Origin: Plasmopara viticola
Taxonomy: Eukaryota; Oomycota; Peronosporomycetes; Peronosporales; Peronosporaceae
DNA length: 64,000 nucleotides
Direction of reading: 5' to 3'
Assembly: GCA_001695595.3 (NCBI GenBank)
Contig: MBPM02000007.1
Location: 1,612,001-1,676,000, forward strand
The notes under the pieces were generated by a model, which saw nothing but the letters and a program-made list of their open reading frames with translations, had not been told where the DNA came from and ran no database searches. Made by a program: the position numbers and the translations under genes. This document shows positions 32,094 through 42,429 of this stretch, piece after piece (position 1 is the first letter of the stretch; each line of letters begins with the position of its first letter).

Positions 32094-33058
32094 ATGGGTT
32101 TCCTCCAAAGCTTAGAACAACGATTTACTAACATTTCGGATAATGTAATCAACTATTCAAAAATTTAGCCTAACCAAAGTAAATCTAATAAGCTAACGAA
32201 GCAGAGGATAAAAAGATAAAAATAAAAATAAAGATAAAAAAGGTAAAAGAGATGAAGCAGAAGATATAAATATTAAAGAAAACGAAGCTTTTACTTCATA
32301 TAGATTCAATAATATCAGTAATATAAGTTAGAAACACTATTCAATAAGCAAACGAAAGCGTTTTTATTTAATGTCCACTTTGGATATGTTTTAATTAATA
32401 TTAATAGTGATGAAGAGATGGAATTTCATCCATCACCTAAAACGTTTCTATTTGATAGGCCGATTAAAGTATATGATCGGAGGATAAGAAATTCATTATT
32501 AGATAGAATGAGATCTAATGATTTCTGCGATAAAATATCGAGACCAAACTCTAAATGGAAAATTAAAGCGATCATTTCAATGTTAGCTTTCATTTATTAA
32601 CGTAAATACTTAATCGGATCTGAAAATAGCCAAATGCCTGATGTTATCAGGAAATTACAAGCAAAGATTACTTTTCCTAAATCTGATGGGAAATGTATTT
32701 TTTATTGTATCCGCTATCAATTAAATAATGAGCAAAGAAACCCTAGAGATTGTATTGCTTTAGCTAAAAAAAACCTTTGAAACATACTATGAATACAAAA
32801 AGATTACATATACATTTAAATTATTCAAGGATTTCAAGGGAGTTGATATCTATAATTTTAATAAATTAGAGCAAATATTTAAACTTTGAATTGAAGTATA
32901 TCAAATGGATGTAATCACTGAAGTAGTTACACGTATTAGAGAATCAACAGCAGAATTCGACAATTTAATCAATATTTTAGATCATAATGGACATGCCATT
33001 TTGATTACGAGTATTGATCATTTATGTTCAAATTTCAATGTGAGAAATGTGAAATGAT
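32094..33058 (+). pseudogene. DNA polymerase B N-terminal region (unit 4, left)
   Basis: ATG 32094 MGFLQSLEQRFTNISDN; same Lys-rich linker, EMEFHPSPKTFLFDRPIKV (open 32418-32597, then TAA), FPKSDGKCIFYCI. Same lesions as 26620-27552, its mirror copy. Confidence 0.7.
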
Positions 33059-33780
33059 ATTCTGCTTCTTTTTGTAGACATTCATACGCAGATTTAAGCG
33101 TATTATATAGCTCTTCTCCCATAGCGTAGTCTTTTTTTAGATTACATAACTCTTCCAAATTCATACTACCTTCTTCCATTATATTATCGTAAGCTGTTTG
33201 AATTTTAGATATAATTGTCTTCTTAATTCAGATTCTTGCTTTAATAAATTGATTTGATGATGAGATAAACGGTGTTCATGTAATAATTGATTGAATTGAT
33301 TTTCAGCATTTTGGTATTCTTGAGTAAACTATTGAGTCATCTCATTGATTTGATCTCGTAATACATTCATCTCTGTGTTCTGTTGAAAAATAATACTATT
33401 TGAATGATTTATCGCATCCCTATGCTCTTGAAGTAATCTACTTTGTGTTTGAGCATTTTCTTCTTGAAAGGAAGCTGTATCAGTTGATGAATCTCTTGTA
33501 GATGGGCGAACAGAGCCCTGAGACCTCACGCTTGCTTGTCGAAGTATTCTCATCTGCGTTCCAATCGTTTGATTTGAGGTAGGAGGAGCAGGAGAAGGAG
33601 CTTGCTCCGTTTAAGTTCCAATCGAATTTATCATGGGCAAAGCAAACGTCCCATCAAATACCGAAGCATCTTTATATTTTTTATTTTTTTATTTTTAATA
33701 GAAGCTTGTAAATGCAATCGCTTTATCAGAGCATCTCTTTTATTATTAAATTCTGTTATATTTCTAGAGCTTGGAAACAT
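33043..33780 (-). pseudogene. Coiled-coil ORF, broken (unit 4)
   Basis: Mirror of the unit 3 copy: start ATG at 33780, frameshift, open part 33329-33553, shared TAG just after NEMTQ. Confidence 0.5.
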
Positions 33781-33836
33781 TGTATATCTTTTGTAACCAA
33801 AAAATACTTCCAACGGACTGCGACGGAGTGCAAGCA

Positions 33837-33985
33837 ATAGCGTAACTAGTAAGATTACACCTCAAATTAATCCTATTAGCTCATATTATTTAATCTGTAG
33901 TCTTGTTAACAATGAAATGAATGCTGTTAGTACTATTTTAGCTTCTTTTACAACCAATGGAGTCGGTATTGGAGCATGATTTTGA
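33837..33985 (+). pseudogene. Penton-like fragment (unit 4), truncated
   Basis: Plus strand TPQINPISSYYLICSLVNNE, ASFTTNGVGIGA, then the cargo-side repeat. Confidence 0.4.
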
Positions 33986-34469
33986 ATTGCCTGATTTTAA
34001 AGTGTCTGATTTTGAATTGAATTTCATCCGTGTCACACTTGGGTTGTGTGGTTGTGTGGCACAACACAGCTCACTTTTTTTGTTTGTGAACCAAGTGTCA
34101 GGGACAGCTACTGTCGGGTGATCGCGCGCGCGTCGACTGCTTGCACTCCGTCGCAGTCCGATGGAGAGGTACGGTCCTGTGCATACGTTGGTGGTACCAT
34201 GTACGTGCTGATGGTGTTGCTGTAGGTGTCGCGTATCGTGTTGCTTTTCGTGGTTCCTTATTCTGTGTTGTGATGCTTTTTGATTTACCGTGGTGGTGCA
34301 GCGGTGACGTGGTGATGGTGTTCGTGTTGATGGTGCTGCTCGTATCTATGGTGGATTGATGGTGCTACTCATTGTAATCGTGGGGTGATGATGCTGCTCG
34401 TGTGAATGGTGCTGCTCGTTATGATGGTGCTGTGGTGCGGCGATGGTGTGCCAGTGTTGGCAAAATAAA
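33986..34469. repeat. CAC/GTG-rich low complexity, cargo module (unit 4)
   Basis: Complement of the CACCATCA-rich stretch of the other units (TGATGGTG, GGTGCTGCTCG). No gene seen. Confidence 0.5.
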
Positions 34470-34538
34470 AAAACATGGTATTGAACTAACGACCTTCGGC
34501 TTGTAGATCGAGCGCCTAACCAACTGAGCTAATGTTTG
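34470..34538 (-). other. tRNA-like remnant (unit 4)
   Basis: Complement shows TAGCTCAGTTGGTTAGGCGC and GTTCAATACC. Same caveats as the other copies. Confidence 0.45.
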
Positions 34539-34643
34539 CAATAAAAGTGATGTAGAAAGAGATGAGTCCAGTGATATTGTATTATTGATTATGATAGTGA
34601 GAAAGGCCATTGTCATGGAAATTAAGCAGAAAGAGATGTGAAA

Positions 34644-35056
34644 TCACGCGAGGATGGAGCTTGGACTATCCTCGGCTTCTTCACGTGGATAGTCAGCCTC
34701 GACTTCCACTTCCTCGTCACTCGTGGCAATCGCGAGATTATTCATGGTCTCATTAACATCACCCACGGCCTCCTCTTGAATGCGCTCAATAATGTCGGCC
34801 AATGCGACTTGCGCTCGCGAAGGAGCATAATCAAACGTTGCTCGCGGCTGTGGAGCCACACCCAGCCGAACTCGGCGACAAATTGTTGCGACGATTCACA
34901 CAATAGGCCGTCGAACCGGCGGGGCTGTAACCTTGCGCTCACAGTGAGCGCACGTAACAGTGCCAACCTTGGTCGCTACGATCGCGTGGTACATCACCAT
35001 TGTTGTAGTAGTTGTAGTAGTTGAAGGTGGTAGCTGTTGAGCAGATTTGCAATAAA
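34644..35056 (-). CDS. Small CxxC-type ORF with acidic tail (unit 4)
   Basis: Start ATG 35000 or 35056; CAHCERKVTAPP and the acidic tail ending DSPSSILA-stop at 34644 are in different frames unless the ~53-nt intron is removed. One base is missing near 34873 (CGCCGAGTTC) relative to unit 2; it falls inside the proposed intron, so the spliced product would be unchanged. Confidence 0.45.
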
Positions 35057-35541
35057 GGTTCGCGGTCTCAGACGAGTCGAAAGTCTCTGAGGACGACTTG
35101 GCTATTCAAAATCGTCTCAGACGATTCCGAAGTCTCTGAGGACGACTTGGCTATTCCAAATAGTCTCAGACGATTCCGAAAGTCTCTGAGGACGAGTCGC
35201 GCTTGATTGGCTATTGATTGGATCGTTTCCAACACAATCGTTTGATTCTATATTGATAGCATTACAAATAGTAGTAGCGCAAGAACTGGGAGCAAACAAA
35301 GATATAATAGCATCTTCATCATCAGCAGCAAGTAGCATCTTCATCATCGCACGTAGTCATCGTAGTCAGCAGCAAGCATCATCACACTGCTCCTTTGGTT
35401 TGCGACACGGAGTACCTTGCAGTAGTCATCGTAGTCGCAGCAGCAAGCATCATCGCAGTAAAAATTTCAATAGGAATGAGCTCGACGGGTATAAGTTCAA
35501 GTAGTTGATTGCATGGTGCTTCAGAACGTTGGTATAGTAAT
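35057..35541 (-). repeat. CRN4 downstream region with 50-bp tandem repeat
   Basis: Complement of the GAGACTTTCGGAATCGTC repeat (three copies, 35070-35200) and of the GATGATGAAGATGCT stretch, without the GATGTT expansion of unit 3. Confidence 0.6.
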
Positions 35542-37341
35542 TCATTGCCGAATGATCTTTCCAACATATTGTGTCAGGTTGATGTCAATTCTCGTCGTGC
35601 GATTCTTGCCGTTCGCTTTTTTGTAGGGTTGAACAGTAAAACCGTCATAAATGTCGTTCGAGACGATATAGAGAAGGATTTGCTCGTATCCTTGAAATTC
35701 TTGGCGCTGCGTCAAATGCTGATAGACATCCTTCAAGCGTTGATATCTGATGGGATAAGCTGTGCTCACTGTCGCCTGAGCGTAGATAATACGACGATCA
35801 TCTGGAACAACCAGCACAGCATCAATGGCTGGAAAGATCTTCAAAAGCGGGATGTTCAGCACCAACTCATTCTGGATTTCGGAGGATGCTTCAACGATCT
35901 TGAATGTTGCATTGAATGGACCATATTCGGTGATGGCTCCGGCATTGTCTCCTTCAAGTACTCTCATTTCGAACGTGCTGGTTGCAAGGTCTTGCAACAA
36001 GAATTTTTCCAATTCCTTGCCTCGCCACGCTTGTAAATTCGGCTCTATTGTGCGCAACAACGAACGAGTTCTAGCTGCTGATTGAATATTATAACGAACG
36101 CTAATCATAGCCTCGACTACCAAAGATGAATACGTCAAATACGAAAAAGTGGGATCGTTCTCTTCGCGATACAAATTAAACAAAGTATGCTTCATCCGAT
36201 CATCGAATACATTCGCCATGAATAGCGCAACCTGATCCTCCAACTCATCGACTCGTTTGGGAATCTCATCCTTCACACGTCTGACCAACTTTTTCGAATC
36301 GGTAGATGATGAAAACAAAAATCTCGGTATTCCACCGACGAGATTATATCTCCGTAGCCACTCATCATCATCCGCGTGAATTGCATCCGCTAATCGCTGA
36401 CATTCAACTTTGGTCCACGGATTCATATACACCTTGAAGCAATCCTCCTTGACAAACTCGTTGTAATTCTTAGTGTGTGGACTGGCAAACACAAACGCAC
36501 AGTTCGAAATGCCAAAGTGAAAGGCTTCGTCCGATGCGTTTCCATCAAAAAGACCATTATAGGTCCTTTTAGGACGCGGCGTATCCGAAACCTCGTAACC
36601 ACCCGTCTTGTTGTCCCAACTGAAGTAAATCGGTGAATAATTAAGCGGGCCGTAAGCAATATCCTTTTTCTGCATCATAAATGAAAGCAGTAAGAAAATT
36701 CCAAACACCGACTTGCCGATACCAGGACTGCCGATAACGAGAATCCTACAGATCGAACGATCTGACACTAATTTGTGACTGATGATGTCATAGAGGTCCA
36801 AATACTCCTGTCGAATGTACAACCCATTGCGCAAGCGTGTCCCAAAGATTTCCTTTGGAGTATCCAATAATGTCCCCACCTTGGCACCGTTGAGATGCTG
36901 TGCCAATGCGCCCAATTCACCCAATTGACGAGAATCGATGGCTTCCGCTCTCCGTCGTTTTGCATTTCGTTCTGTATCGTCGGTTGGAACCACCACCAAC
37001 ACGTGAATAGGGGTGTTCATCGTCTCGACATCCTCCATCGTGAGTTCGAACGCAACATCTTTCTCCGACAAGCCGACCAACTGGAGCGGGGCTGCCACAA
37101 CCTTCAATGGCTTGAATATACTCGTGTCACTGATTCCTTCTTCCAACTGCTTCTGGGTCAACCACCCGCTGCCTTTCTTGGCGAGGAACAGCTCCAGCTT
37201 GCGCGCAGAACATTTGATGTCCTCATCCTCATTTTTCAACTTGATCGCCTTTTTCAAATCTCCAACAGACTCACTCGCAATGATGTCAACGGGGAATGCG
37301 TTCCCCTGCTCCCCAACCACCACACAGAAGAGCTTCACCAT
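35542..37341 (-). CDS. CRN4: Crinkler, mosaic of the other copies
   Basis: 599 codons, intact. The start [20 protein letters not shown] is CRN2/3-like, the segment before LFLAK ([15 protein letters not shown]) is identical to CRN1, the middle with [18 protein letters not shown] is CRN3-like, and the tail ([33 protein letters not shown] stop) is identical to CRN2. [15 protein letters not shown] and the REase-like core are present. The leader TCACTCAAACAAGAAAAGG precedes the ATG as in CRN2 and CRN3. Confidence 0.93.
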   Translation of the reverse strand: MVKLFCVVVGEQGNAFPVDIIASESVGDLKKAIKLKNEDEDIKCSARKLELFLAKKGSGWLTQKQLEEGISDTSIFKPLKVVAAPLQLVGLSEKDVAFELTMEDVETMNTPIHVLVVVPTDDTERNAKRRRAEAIDSRQLGELGALAQHLNGAKVGTLLDTPKEIFGTRLRNGLYIRQEYLDLYDIISHKLVSDRSICRILVIGSPGIGKSVFGIFLLLSFMMQKKDIAYGPLNYSPIYFSWDNKTGGYEVSDTPRPKRTYNGLFDGNASDEAFHFGISNCAFVFASPHTKNYNEFVKEDCFKVYMNPWTKVECQRLADAIHADDDEWLRRYNLVGGIPRFLFSSSTDSKKLVRRVKDEIPKRVDELEDQVALFMANVFDDRMKHTLFNLYREENDPTFSYLTYSSLVVEAMISVRYNIQSAARTRSLLRTIEPNLQAWRGKELEKFLLQDLATSTFEMRVLEGDNAGAITEYGPFNATFKIVEASSEIQNELVLNIPLLKIFPAIDAVLVVPDDRRIIYAQATVSTAYPIRYQRLKDVYQHLTQRQEFQGYEQILLYIVSNDIYDGFTVQPYKKANGKNRTTRIDINLTQYVGKIIRQ

Positions 37342-37491
37342 GTTCCTTTTCTTGTTTGAGTGATGTGTTTGCTGATATTTGAAAGTTTAGATGGCTATTT
37401 CTGCAAATAGGTTTCAAAGCAGTAAAGTATAGGCATCATATCAATTACTAATATTTTCAAATATTCCTTTATCAAATCTGAAATTTTATTC

Positions 37492-37850
37492 TTATTGATC
37501 AGTCTCAGATTTGATTCTAGTAGACTCGTCGAACTTGAACCACTTCACCAAATACTTATTTCTACCGGTTTTAGCTGATTATGATTAATTATCTTATCAA
37601 CTTGCCAAACTTGGTTTCCCTCTATATTTGCATCAGATAATCTAGCATCAACCTTCTTAAGATCATTAGGAGCTTTATAAAGGGTGTGATTGTTCTTAGA
37701 TTTAGCTTCAATTTTAAAATTATCAAGTCCCTCTACCTGATATACTGTTTTAAACCAATTAGAGGACTCTTTACCAAATGTTTACTTTTTAAGCTTATAT
37801 CTTACAGTATCACCATTATTAAATACACTATTCACTTTTTGTATTAATTT
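37492..37850 (-). pseudogene. Integrase C-terminal domain fragment (unit 4)
   Basis: Minus strand NGDTVRYKLKK, a stop at the same place as unit 2, SSNWFKTVYQVEGLDNF, VWQVDKIINHNQ. No SINE here, unlike unit 3. Confidence 0.6.
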
Positions 37851-37854
37851 TTGA

Positions 37855-38030
37855 TTGTGGATCCGTTTTGTATTAAGAAGTTCTATAATAAGCAGTATAA
37901 TTCGGATAATGCAGATAAAAAAAGAGAAGATAATAAACGATATTATATTGAAAGTGCGGAAAAAATTAAAGCATCTAATAGAGAAAACTATAAGAAGAAG
38001 AAAGCATCAATTTTTTTTTCATTTTTTTAA
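37855..38030 (+). pseudogene. Short Lys/Asn-rich ORF remnant (unit 4)
   Basis: Plus strand VDPFCIKKFYNKQYNSDNAD, KKREDNKRYYIES, ASNRENYKKKKASI. Confidence 0.35.
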
Positions 38031-38031
38031 A

Positions 38032-38862
38032 AGATTGACTTCACCAGTTATACGATCCAAATCAAAACTCTTTTCATACACGTCAATAGCCATGAGGTCA
38101 CTAGCTTGAGCACAACTGTTAGTCCCAGATATAAGGATAGATTGACTAATATCTTTGAAGTAATCGACTAGCACCAACTATCATTATTCTTTGCCCAAAA
38201 GCCCAACGATCTTCATCAATCAGTCCATTAGCTAGTTGATGTTTTAAACTTCCATAGATTGAACCAAATTTAATAAATTCATCTAAGAACGCATTGAAAT
38301 CATACGATTGACTATTATTGAAAATTTATTGATTACCGATTTGAACATTGAAATTAGTAATCAATGAACCAGGTAGGCATGTCCATGGAGCTGAATCGTA
38401 CGGACTAGCTGCCTGGTCTACTGTAGCAGTCCCAAAATTACCACTACCAGTAATAGCGAATGGGAACAAGGCAACATATTTAACATTTTTAAATGTTCCC
38501 GATAATTGGAGACTGAAATTTGCATTTTGAGGCCCAGTAGTGGAAACACCGGCTCCTGCTTGTCCTTTAGATGATTGAACGAAATAAACTAGATACTTGA
38601 CAGTTTTTTAGGATTATTCACAAGTTATAGCTCCTTTTCAGGTTGTAAATCATAGAATGGAATATATAGTCGACATGTACTATATGGATAATAATTACCA
38701 GCAGTAGCAGTCGTTGTCAAAGAATTACCCATAACGCCCCAAGCTAGGGTTAAAGTTGAAGCATTAGCAGCTAAAACATTGACTAATCCACACGACGCAG
38801 CAGCCGATGAAATCATAAACGGACAAGTATTACCTTGAGTCAATCTCAAACTATGGAAATAT
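38032..38862 (-). pseudogene. Capsid-like virion protein, broken (unit 4)
   Basis: Minus strand, RLTQGNTCPFMISSAAASCG (open 38625-38849), GAGVSTTGPQNANFSLQL, KYVALFPFAITGSGN, SAPWTCLPGSL, stop at the Trp position, LIDEDRWAFGQRIMIVG. Better preserved than units 1 and 2. Confidence 0.55.
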
Positions 38863-38865
38863 TAA

Positions 38866-40700
38866 AAATCATAAAAGGGAACAAATGTCAGGATGAGGCA
38901 TTAGATAGTATTTGCAAGGAACCGAAAGCCTTTATCCCAAATAAAAGTACAATGAAACGATTATTAAACAGATACGATATTAAAAGCATTGATCACTATC
39001 TAACAGAATTCATTGTATATGATTTCGAAAGTATGCTTCGTCAAACAGGACTCCAAAAAGGGGGATCAACAACTTTTAATAATGAACACATTCCAATTTC
39101 AGTATCAATCAATGGTACTTTACCAATGAGATTGTATGTCTCGTTAATGAAAATTAACTAATTTAATCAAAGAGTTCTATGATACATTGCTAATCAAACA
39201 AGAATTAATCGCTAAATCAAATCTTGAGAAGTTTGAACCTCTGACTATCTCTATTCATCAAAGAAAAGCTGATATCAAAGTCTCTAAGAATTTACTAAAG
39301 AAAATGTTGATGATATCTCTAATACATATGATAATGATCTTTAAACTTTGAATAAGATGTGTTCTGTTGTTCCTATAGTTGATTTCAATTCCGGTAAATA
39401 TGATATTTATCTGTTTAAAAAGGAGTATTTAGCATTAATCGACTATAAGAAAGCGAAATCAATCAAATTAACTGGCTATATGTGTCTAACTGTTGGTAAT
39501 TTAAAGTTCTTAGATATTATTAATTACCTTAGTCCTTGCTCTTATGATAGTTATCTAAAAGCTTATACTGGAAGTTGTAAATGTGAAGATAAAAGCAGAT
39601 GCCTATGTGGGCTTGGTTAAGGAATCTTTCCATATCTTTATTTGGATTCATTTGAAAAATTAAGCGAAGGACTACCTAGCAAAGAAGCATTGAATGACAC
39701 ATTCAAATCAAGATTAATTGAAATCTCTGATGATGCTTTGAACGAATAAAGTTCATTTGGAACCATTATCAAATGAAGACATTAAAAGACTTACTCATTT
39801 GGTATGATAATCTAGACGTAGCTCCATTTGTAACAGCTACTGAAGAACAAGCAAAATTATACAAAAGATATGAATTAGATATGTTTACTGATGGATTATC
39901 ATTACCTGGATTAGCTGAAAAAATCATGTATCACACACCATTTTGTGATTCAACTATGGAACAGAATCATGGGGAAGAGTTCAAGTTTCCTAATAAAAAA
40001 ATGAACGGATATAAATTCCAAGATAAAGTTAAATGATGAAGAGTTGGAATTTCATCCATCACCTAAAACGTTTCTATTTGATAAGCCGATCAAAGTAAAT
40101 GATCGGAGGATGAGAAATTCATTATTAGATAGAATGAGATCTAATGATTTCTGCGATAAAACTTCGAGACCAAACTCTCAATGGAAAATTAAAGAGATCA
40201 TTTCAATGTCAGCATTCATTTATTATCGTAACTACTTAATCGGATCTGAAAATAGCCAAATGCCTGATGTTATCAGGAAATTACAAGCAAAGATTACTTT
40301 TCCTAAATCTGATGGGAATGTATGTTTTATTGTATCGGTTATCATTTATGTATTTAAAAAAGAGACCCTAAAGATTGTGTTGCTTTAGCTAGAAAAAGTT
40401 TTAAAACATACTATGAATACAAAAAGATTACATATACATTTAAATTATTTAAGGATTTCAAGGGAGTTGATATCTATTATTGTGACAAATTAGAGCAAAT
40501 ATTCAAACTTTGAATTGAAGTATATCTAATGGATGTAATCACTAAAGTAGTTAAACGTATTAGAGAATCAACAGCAAAATTCGACAATCTAATCAATATT
40601 TTAGATCATAATGGACATGCCATGTTAATTACGAATATTGATTATTTTTGTTCAAAATTCAAATGTGAGAAATGTGAAATGATATTCTGCTTCTTTTTGT
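38866..40700 (+). pseudogene. DNA polymerase B with permuted pieces (unit 4)
   Basis: Plus strand mirror of 18593-20325: VYDFESML (39020), CSVVPIVDFNSGKYD (39360), a CKCEDKSRCLCGLG loop, SLPGLAEKI (39900), MNGYKFQDKVK then a stop (40036), and at once EFHPSPKTFLFDKPIKVNDR, GSENSQMPDVIRKLQ and a C-terminal CEKCEMIF. Exonuclease and middle pieces precede the N-terminal piece. Confidence 0.75.
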
Positions 40701-40857
40701 AGACATTCATACGCAGATTTAAGCGAATTATATAGCTCTTCTCCTCATGAGAAGATTATGAAAGCCAAAAGAGCTAATAAATGCTGTCGAATCTGTATCG
40801 CGAATGGTGAAATTTGTCATGATTTGATGAATGGAGGTAGTTGATGGAGCTGGATTA

Positions 40858-41062
40858 AAGAGAAGCAATTATACCTGCTTTAAGCTCTGTGCTTGATGCC
40901 GGTGTTGCCCCTATACCAGCTGCTGTAGGTCCGTATGCTCCGGCACTTACCATCGGTAGAAATGCTATTCGAAGTTTGACAGGGGTTGGTATCAAAGGAT
41001 TGCACGAAGCTAAAGCGAGAATGGCTGTCGTAACAAAGGTGGTTCATTCATGTTTAAAATAA
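40858..41062 (+). pseudogene. Short Ala/Gly-rich ORF remnant before terminal repeat
   Basis: Open frame without ATG start: EAIIPALSSVLDAGVAPIPA, AVGPYAPALTIGRNAI, GIKGLHEAKARMAVV to TAA. Hydrophobic and Gly/Ala-rich; found only here. Could be a small virion or membrane-active protein; family not recognised. Confidence 0.35.
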
Positions 41063-41169
41063 AAAGAATCAGATTTTTTTGATATAGTAAGCATTGTGAT
41101 AAGTATTGTTTTGATTCATAAAAATTTGATGATGAATTAAGTGTACTATACTGAACGAACTATACTATA

Positions 41170-41487
41170 TTTAAATTATATTTAATTATTTAGTTGGATT
41201 AATTAGGACGATTTAGTTGAATTCTTGTTGCTAGATGAGTGTATAAATTTGATGAATAAATTTAATGAAATAGGTAATTTTAAGTGATGGCTTTTTTGGA
41301 AATGAATCTTTGAATTGTTTTAAGTAGAGGAGTGTAAATAATTGATGAATAAATCTACTGAAATAGGTTATTTAGAGCCTTTTGATTAATATTTATTGAT
41401 GACTTGAATGAAGCTAAATCTTTGAATTAAGCATAAATATTAGTTGAAAATTAGATACCTCGGTTGAAGGGGTCACTATACATTACT
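41170..41487 (+). repeat. Polinton terminal inverted repeat, right
   Basis: Shares TTAGTTGGATTAATTAGGA and the GATGAATAAATTTA words with the left repeat; about 80-85 percent similar by eye, so the two ends have diverged. Ends ACTATACATTACT. Confidence 0.85.
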
Positions 41488-41493
41488 GCAGTC

Positions 41494-42425
41494 CACCCAG
41501 AATTTAACAAGACTTATATGGCCGTACGTATAAAGTATTACCGGCCAAAGCTGACACAGTACATCTATCGCTATGTAAACACTTTTGAAACGTGTCAGCG
41601 CAACAATGCTAGGTAGAGACAACCTCCAGGATTGCTTCAGACTCTAGATGTTTCAAAAAGCAGATGGGTCGGCATGTCAATGGGCCTCATCGTGTCTTTG
41701 CCGAAGATCAAAAGTGATATCTATGCCGTCATGGTGATTGTTGCCCGATCAACAATTAAGGCTATACTTATCGCTACGAAGACACCGGACGCTACAACAG
41801 AAATTGCCAAGTTCATCATGTACACTATATAAAAGGTTCGTGACATGGCAAAAGCCATTGTGTTCGACCGAGACAATTAAATCGCATCTAAGTTATGGCA
41901 AGCAATCGTGTTTGTTGTGGTAACGCAACACAATTTGGCTTTGACCTTTGAGCCACGGAAAGAATTACCGTTTTACTGGAGATTACCTTTGAGGTGTCGT
42001 TAACCCAGCACAGAACGATCGAAATGACTTTTTGCGTTTGGCTGAGATAGCCTATACTCGACACGTACACTCTACAATTGAATTGTCACCGATTGAAGCG
42101 TATGTAGGGTATGTTAGTTACATGCCAGATGATGTGGCATCAAATCCAGTATTTCACAATTTTACTTCTTCAAGAAAATTTCCATAAGGTCGCACAGGAT
42201 CGGGTAAGCACGAAGCACTATTACAACAAGATTTGACTTGTCCAAGACATCCAGATTTGCGATATGGTGCCTTTGGTTGTGAAAAGGGGAAGTCTACAAG
42301 TATGTCTTTACTTACCAATTCTATCTTGGTTACGGGTGTTCTGCCACGAAAATTACTAGCTTCAAAGCTACATTCGAAGCACACCAAAAAATACATAAAA
42401 GATAAAGATTGTTTGCACAATGTAT
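41494..42425 (+). mobile_element. Ty3/gypsy integrase remnant, right of the Polinton
   Basis: HPEFNKTYMAVRIKYYRPKL, then ETCQRNNAR (zinc-binding end), PPGLLQTLDVSKSRWVGMSM, VIVARSTIKAILIATKT, IVFDRDN and LWQAIVFVVVTQHNL. Catalytic region with the first Asp replaced by Gly (WVGMSM) and several stops: dead. The last part, to 42425, is no longer readable. Confidence 0.75.
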
Positions 42426-42429
42426 GTGT

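Larger units (their letters stand above)
31363..40744 (-). repeat. Right arm of the ~9.5 kb inverted repeat
   Basis: Counterpart of 18485-28279. It covers the Gypsy flank, the target duplication, the left terminal repeat and almost all of unit 4 up to 40744; the last 743 bp of unit 4 are outside it. Confidence 0.85.
31694..41487. mobile_element. Polinton/Maverick-like unit 4 with both termini (carries CRN4)
   Basis: 9794 bp. Left end AGTAGTATATACTGACCCC, right end (reverse complement) AGTAATGTATAGTGACCCC, both within terminal inverted repeats of roughly 320-350 bp. The six bases GCAGTC stand at 31688-31693 and again at 41488-41493. AGT termini with 6-bp duplications are the Polinton hallmark. 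Content from left: polymerase N-terminus, coiled-coil ORF, penton fragment, CRN4 module (minus), integrase tail (minus), capsid (minus), rearranged polymerase (plus), a short ORF, terminal repeat. It lacks an integrase core and most of the polymerase, so it cannot move by itself. Confidence 0.85.

Noticed and set aside
35509..36036. Long antisense open frames (150-175 codons) opposite the CRN genes, repeated in all four units
   Set aside because: They mirror the CRN codon structure and have no motifs; they exist because the CRN sequences are nearly identical.
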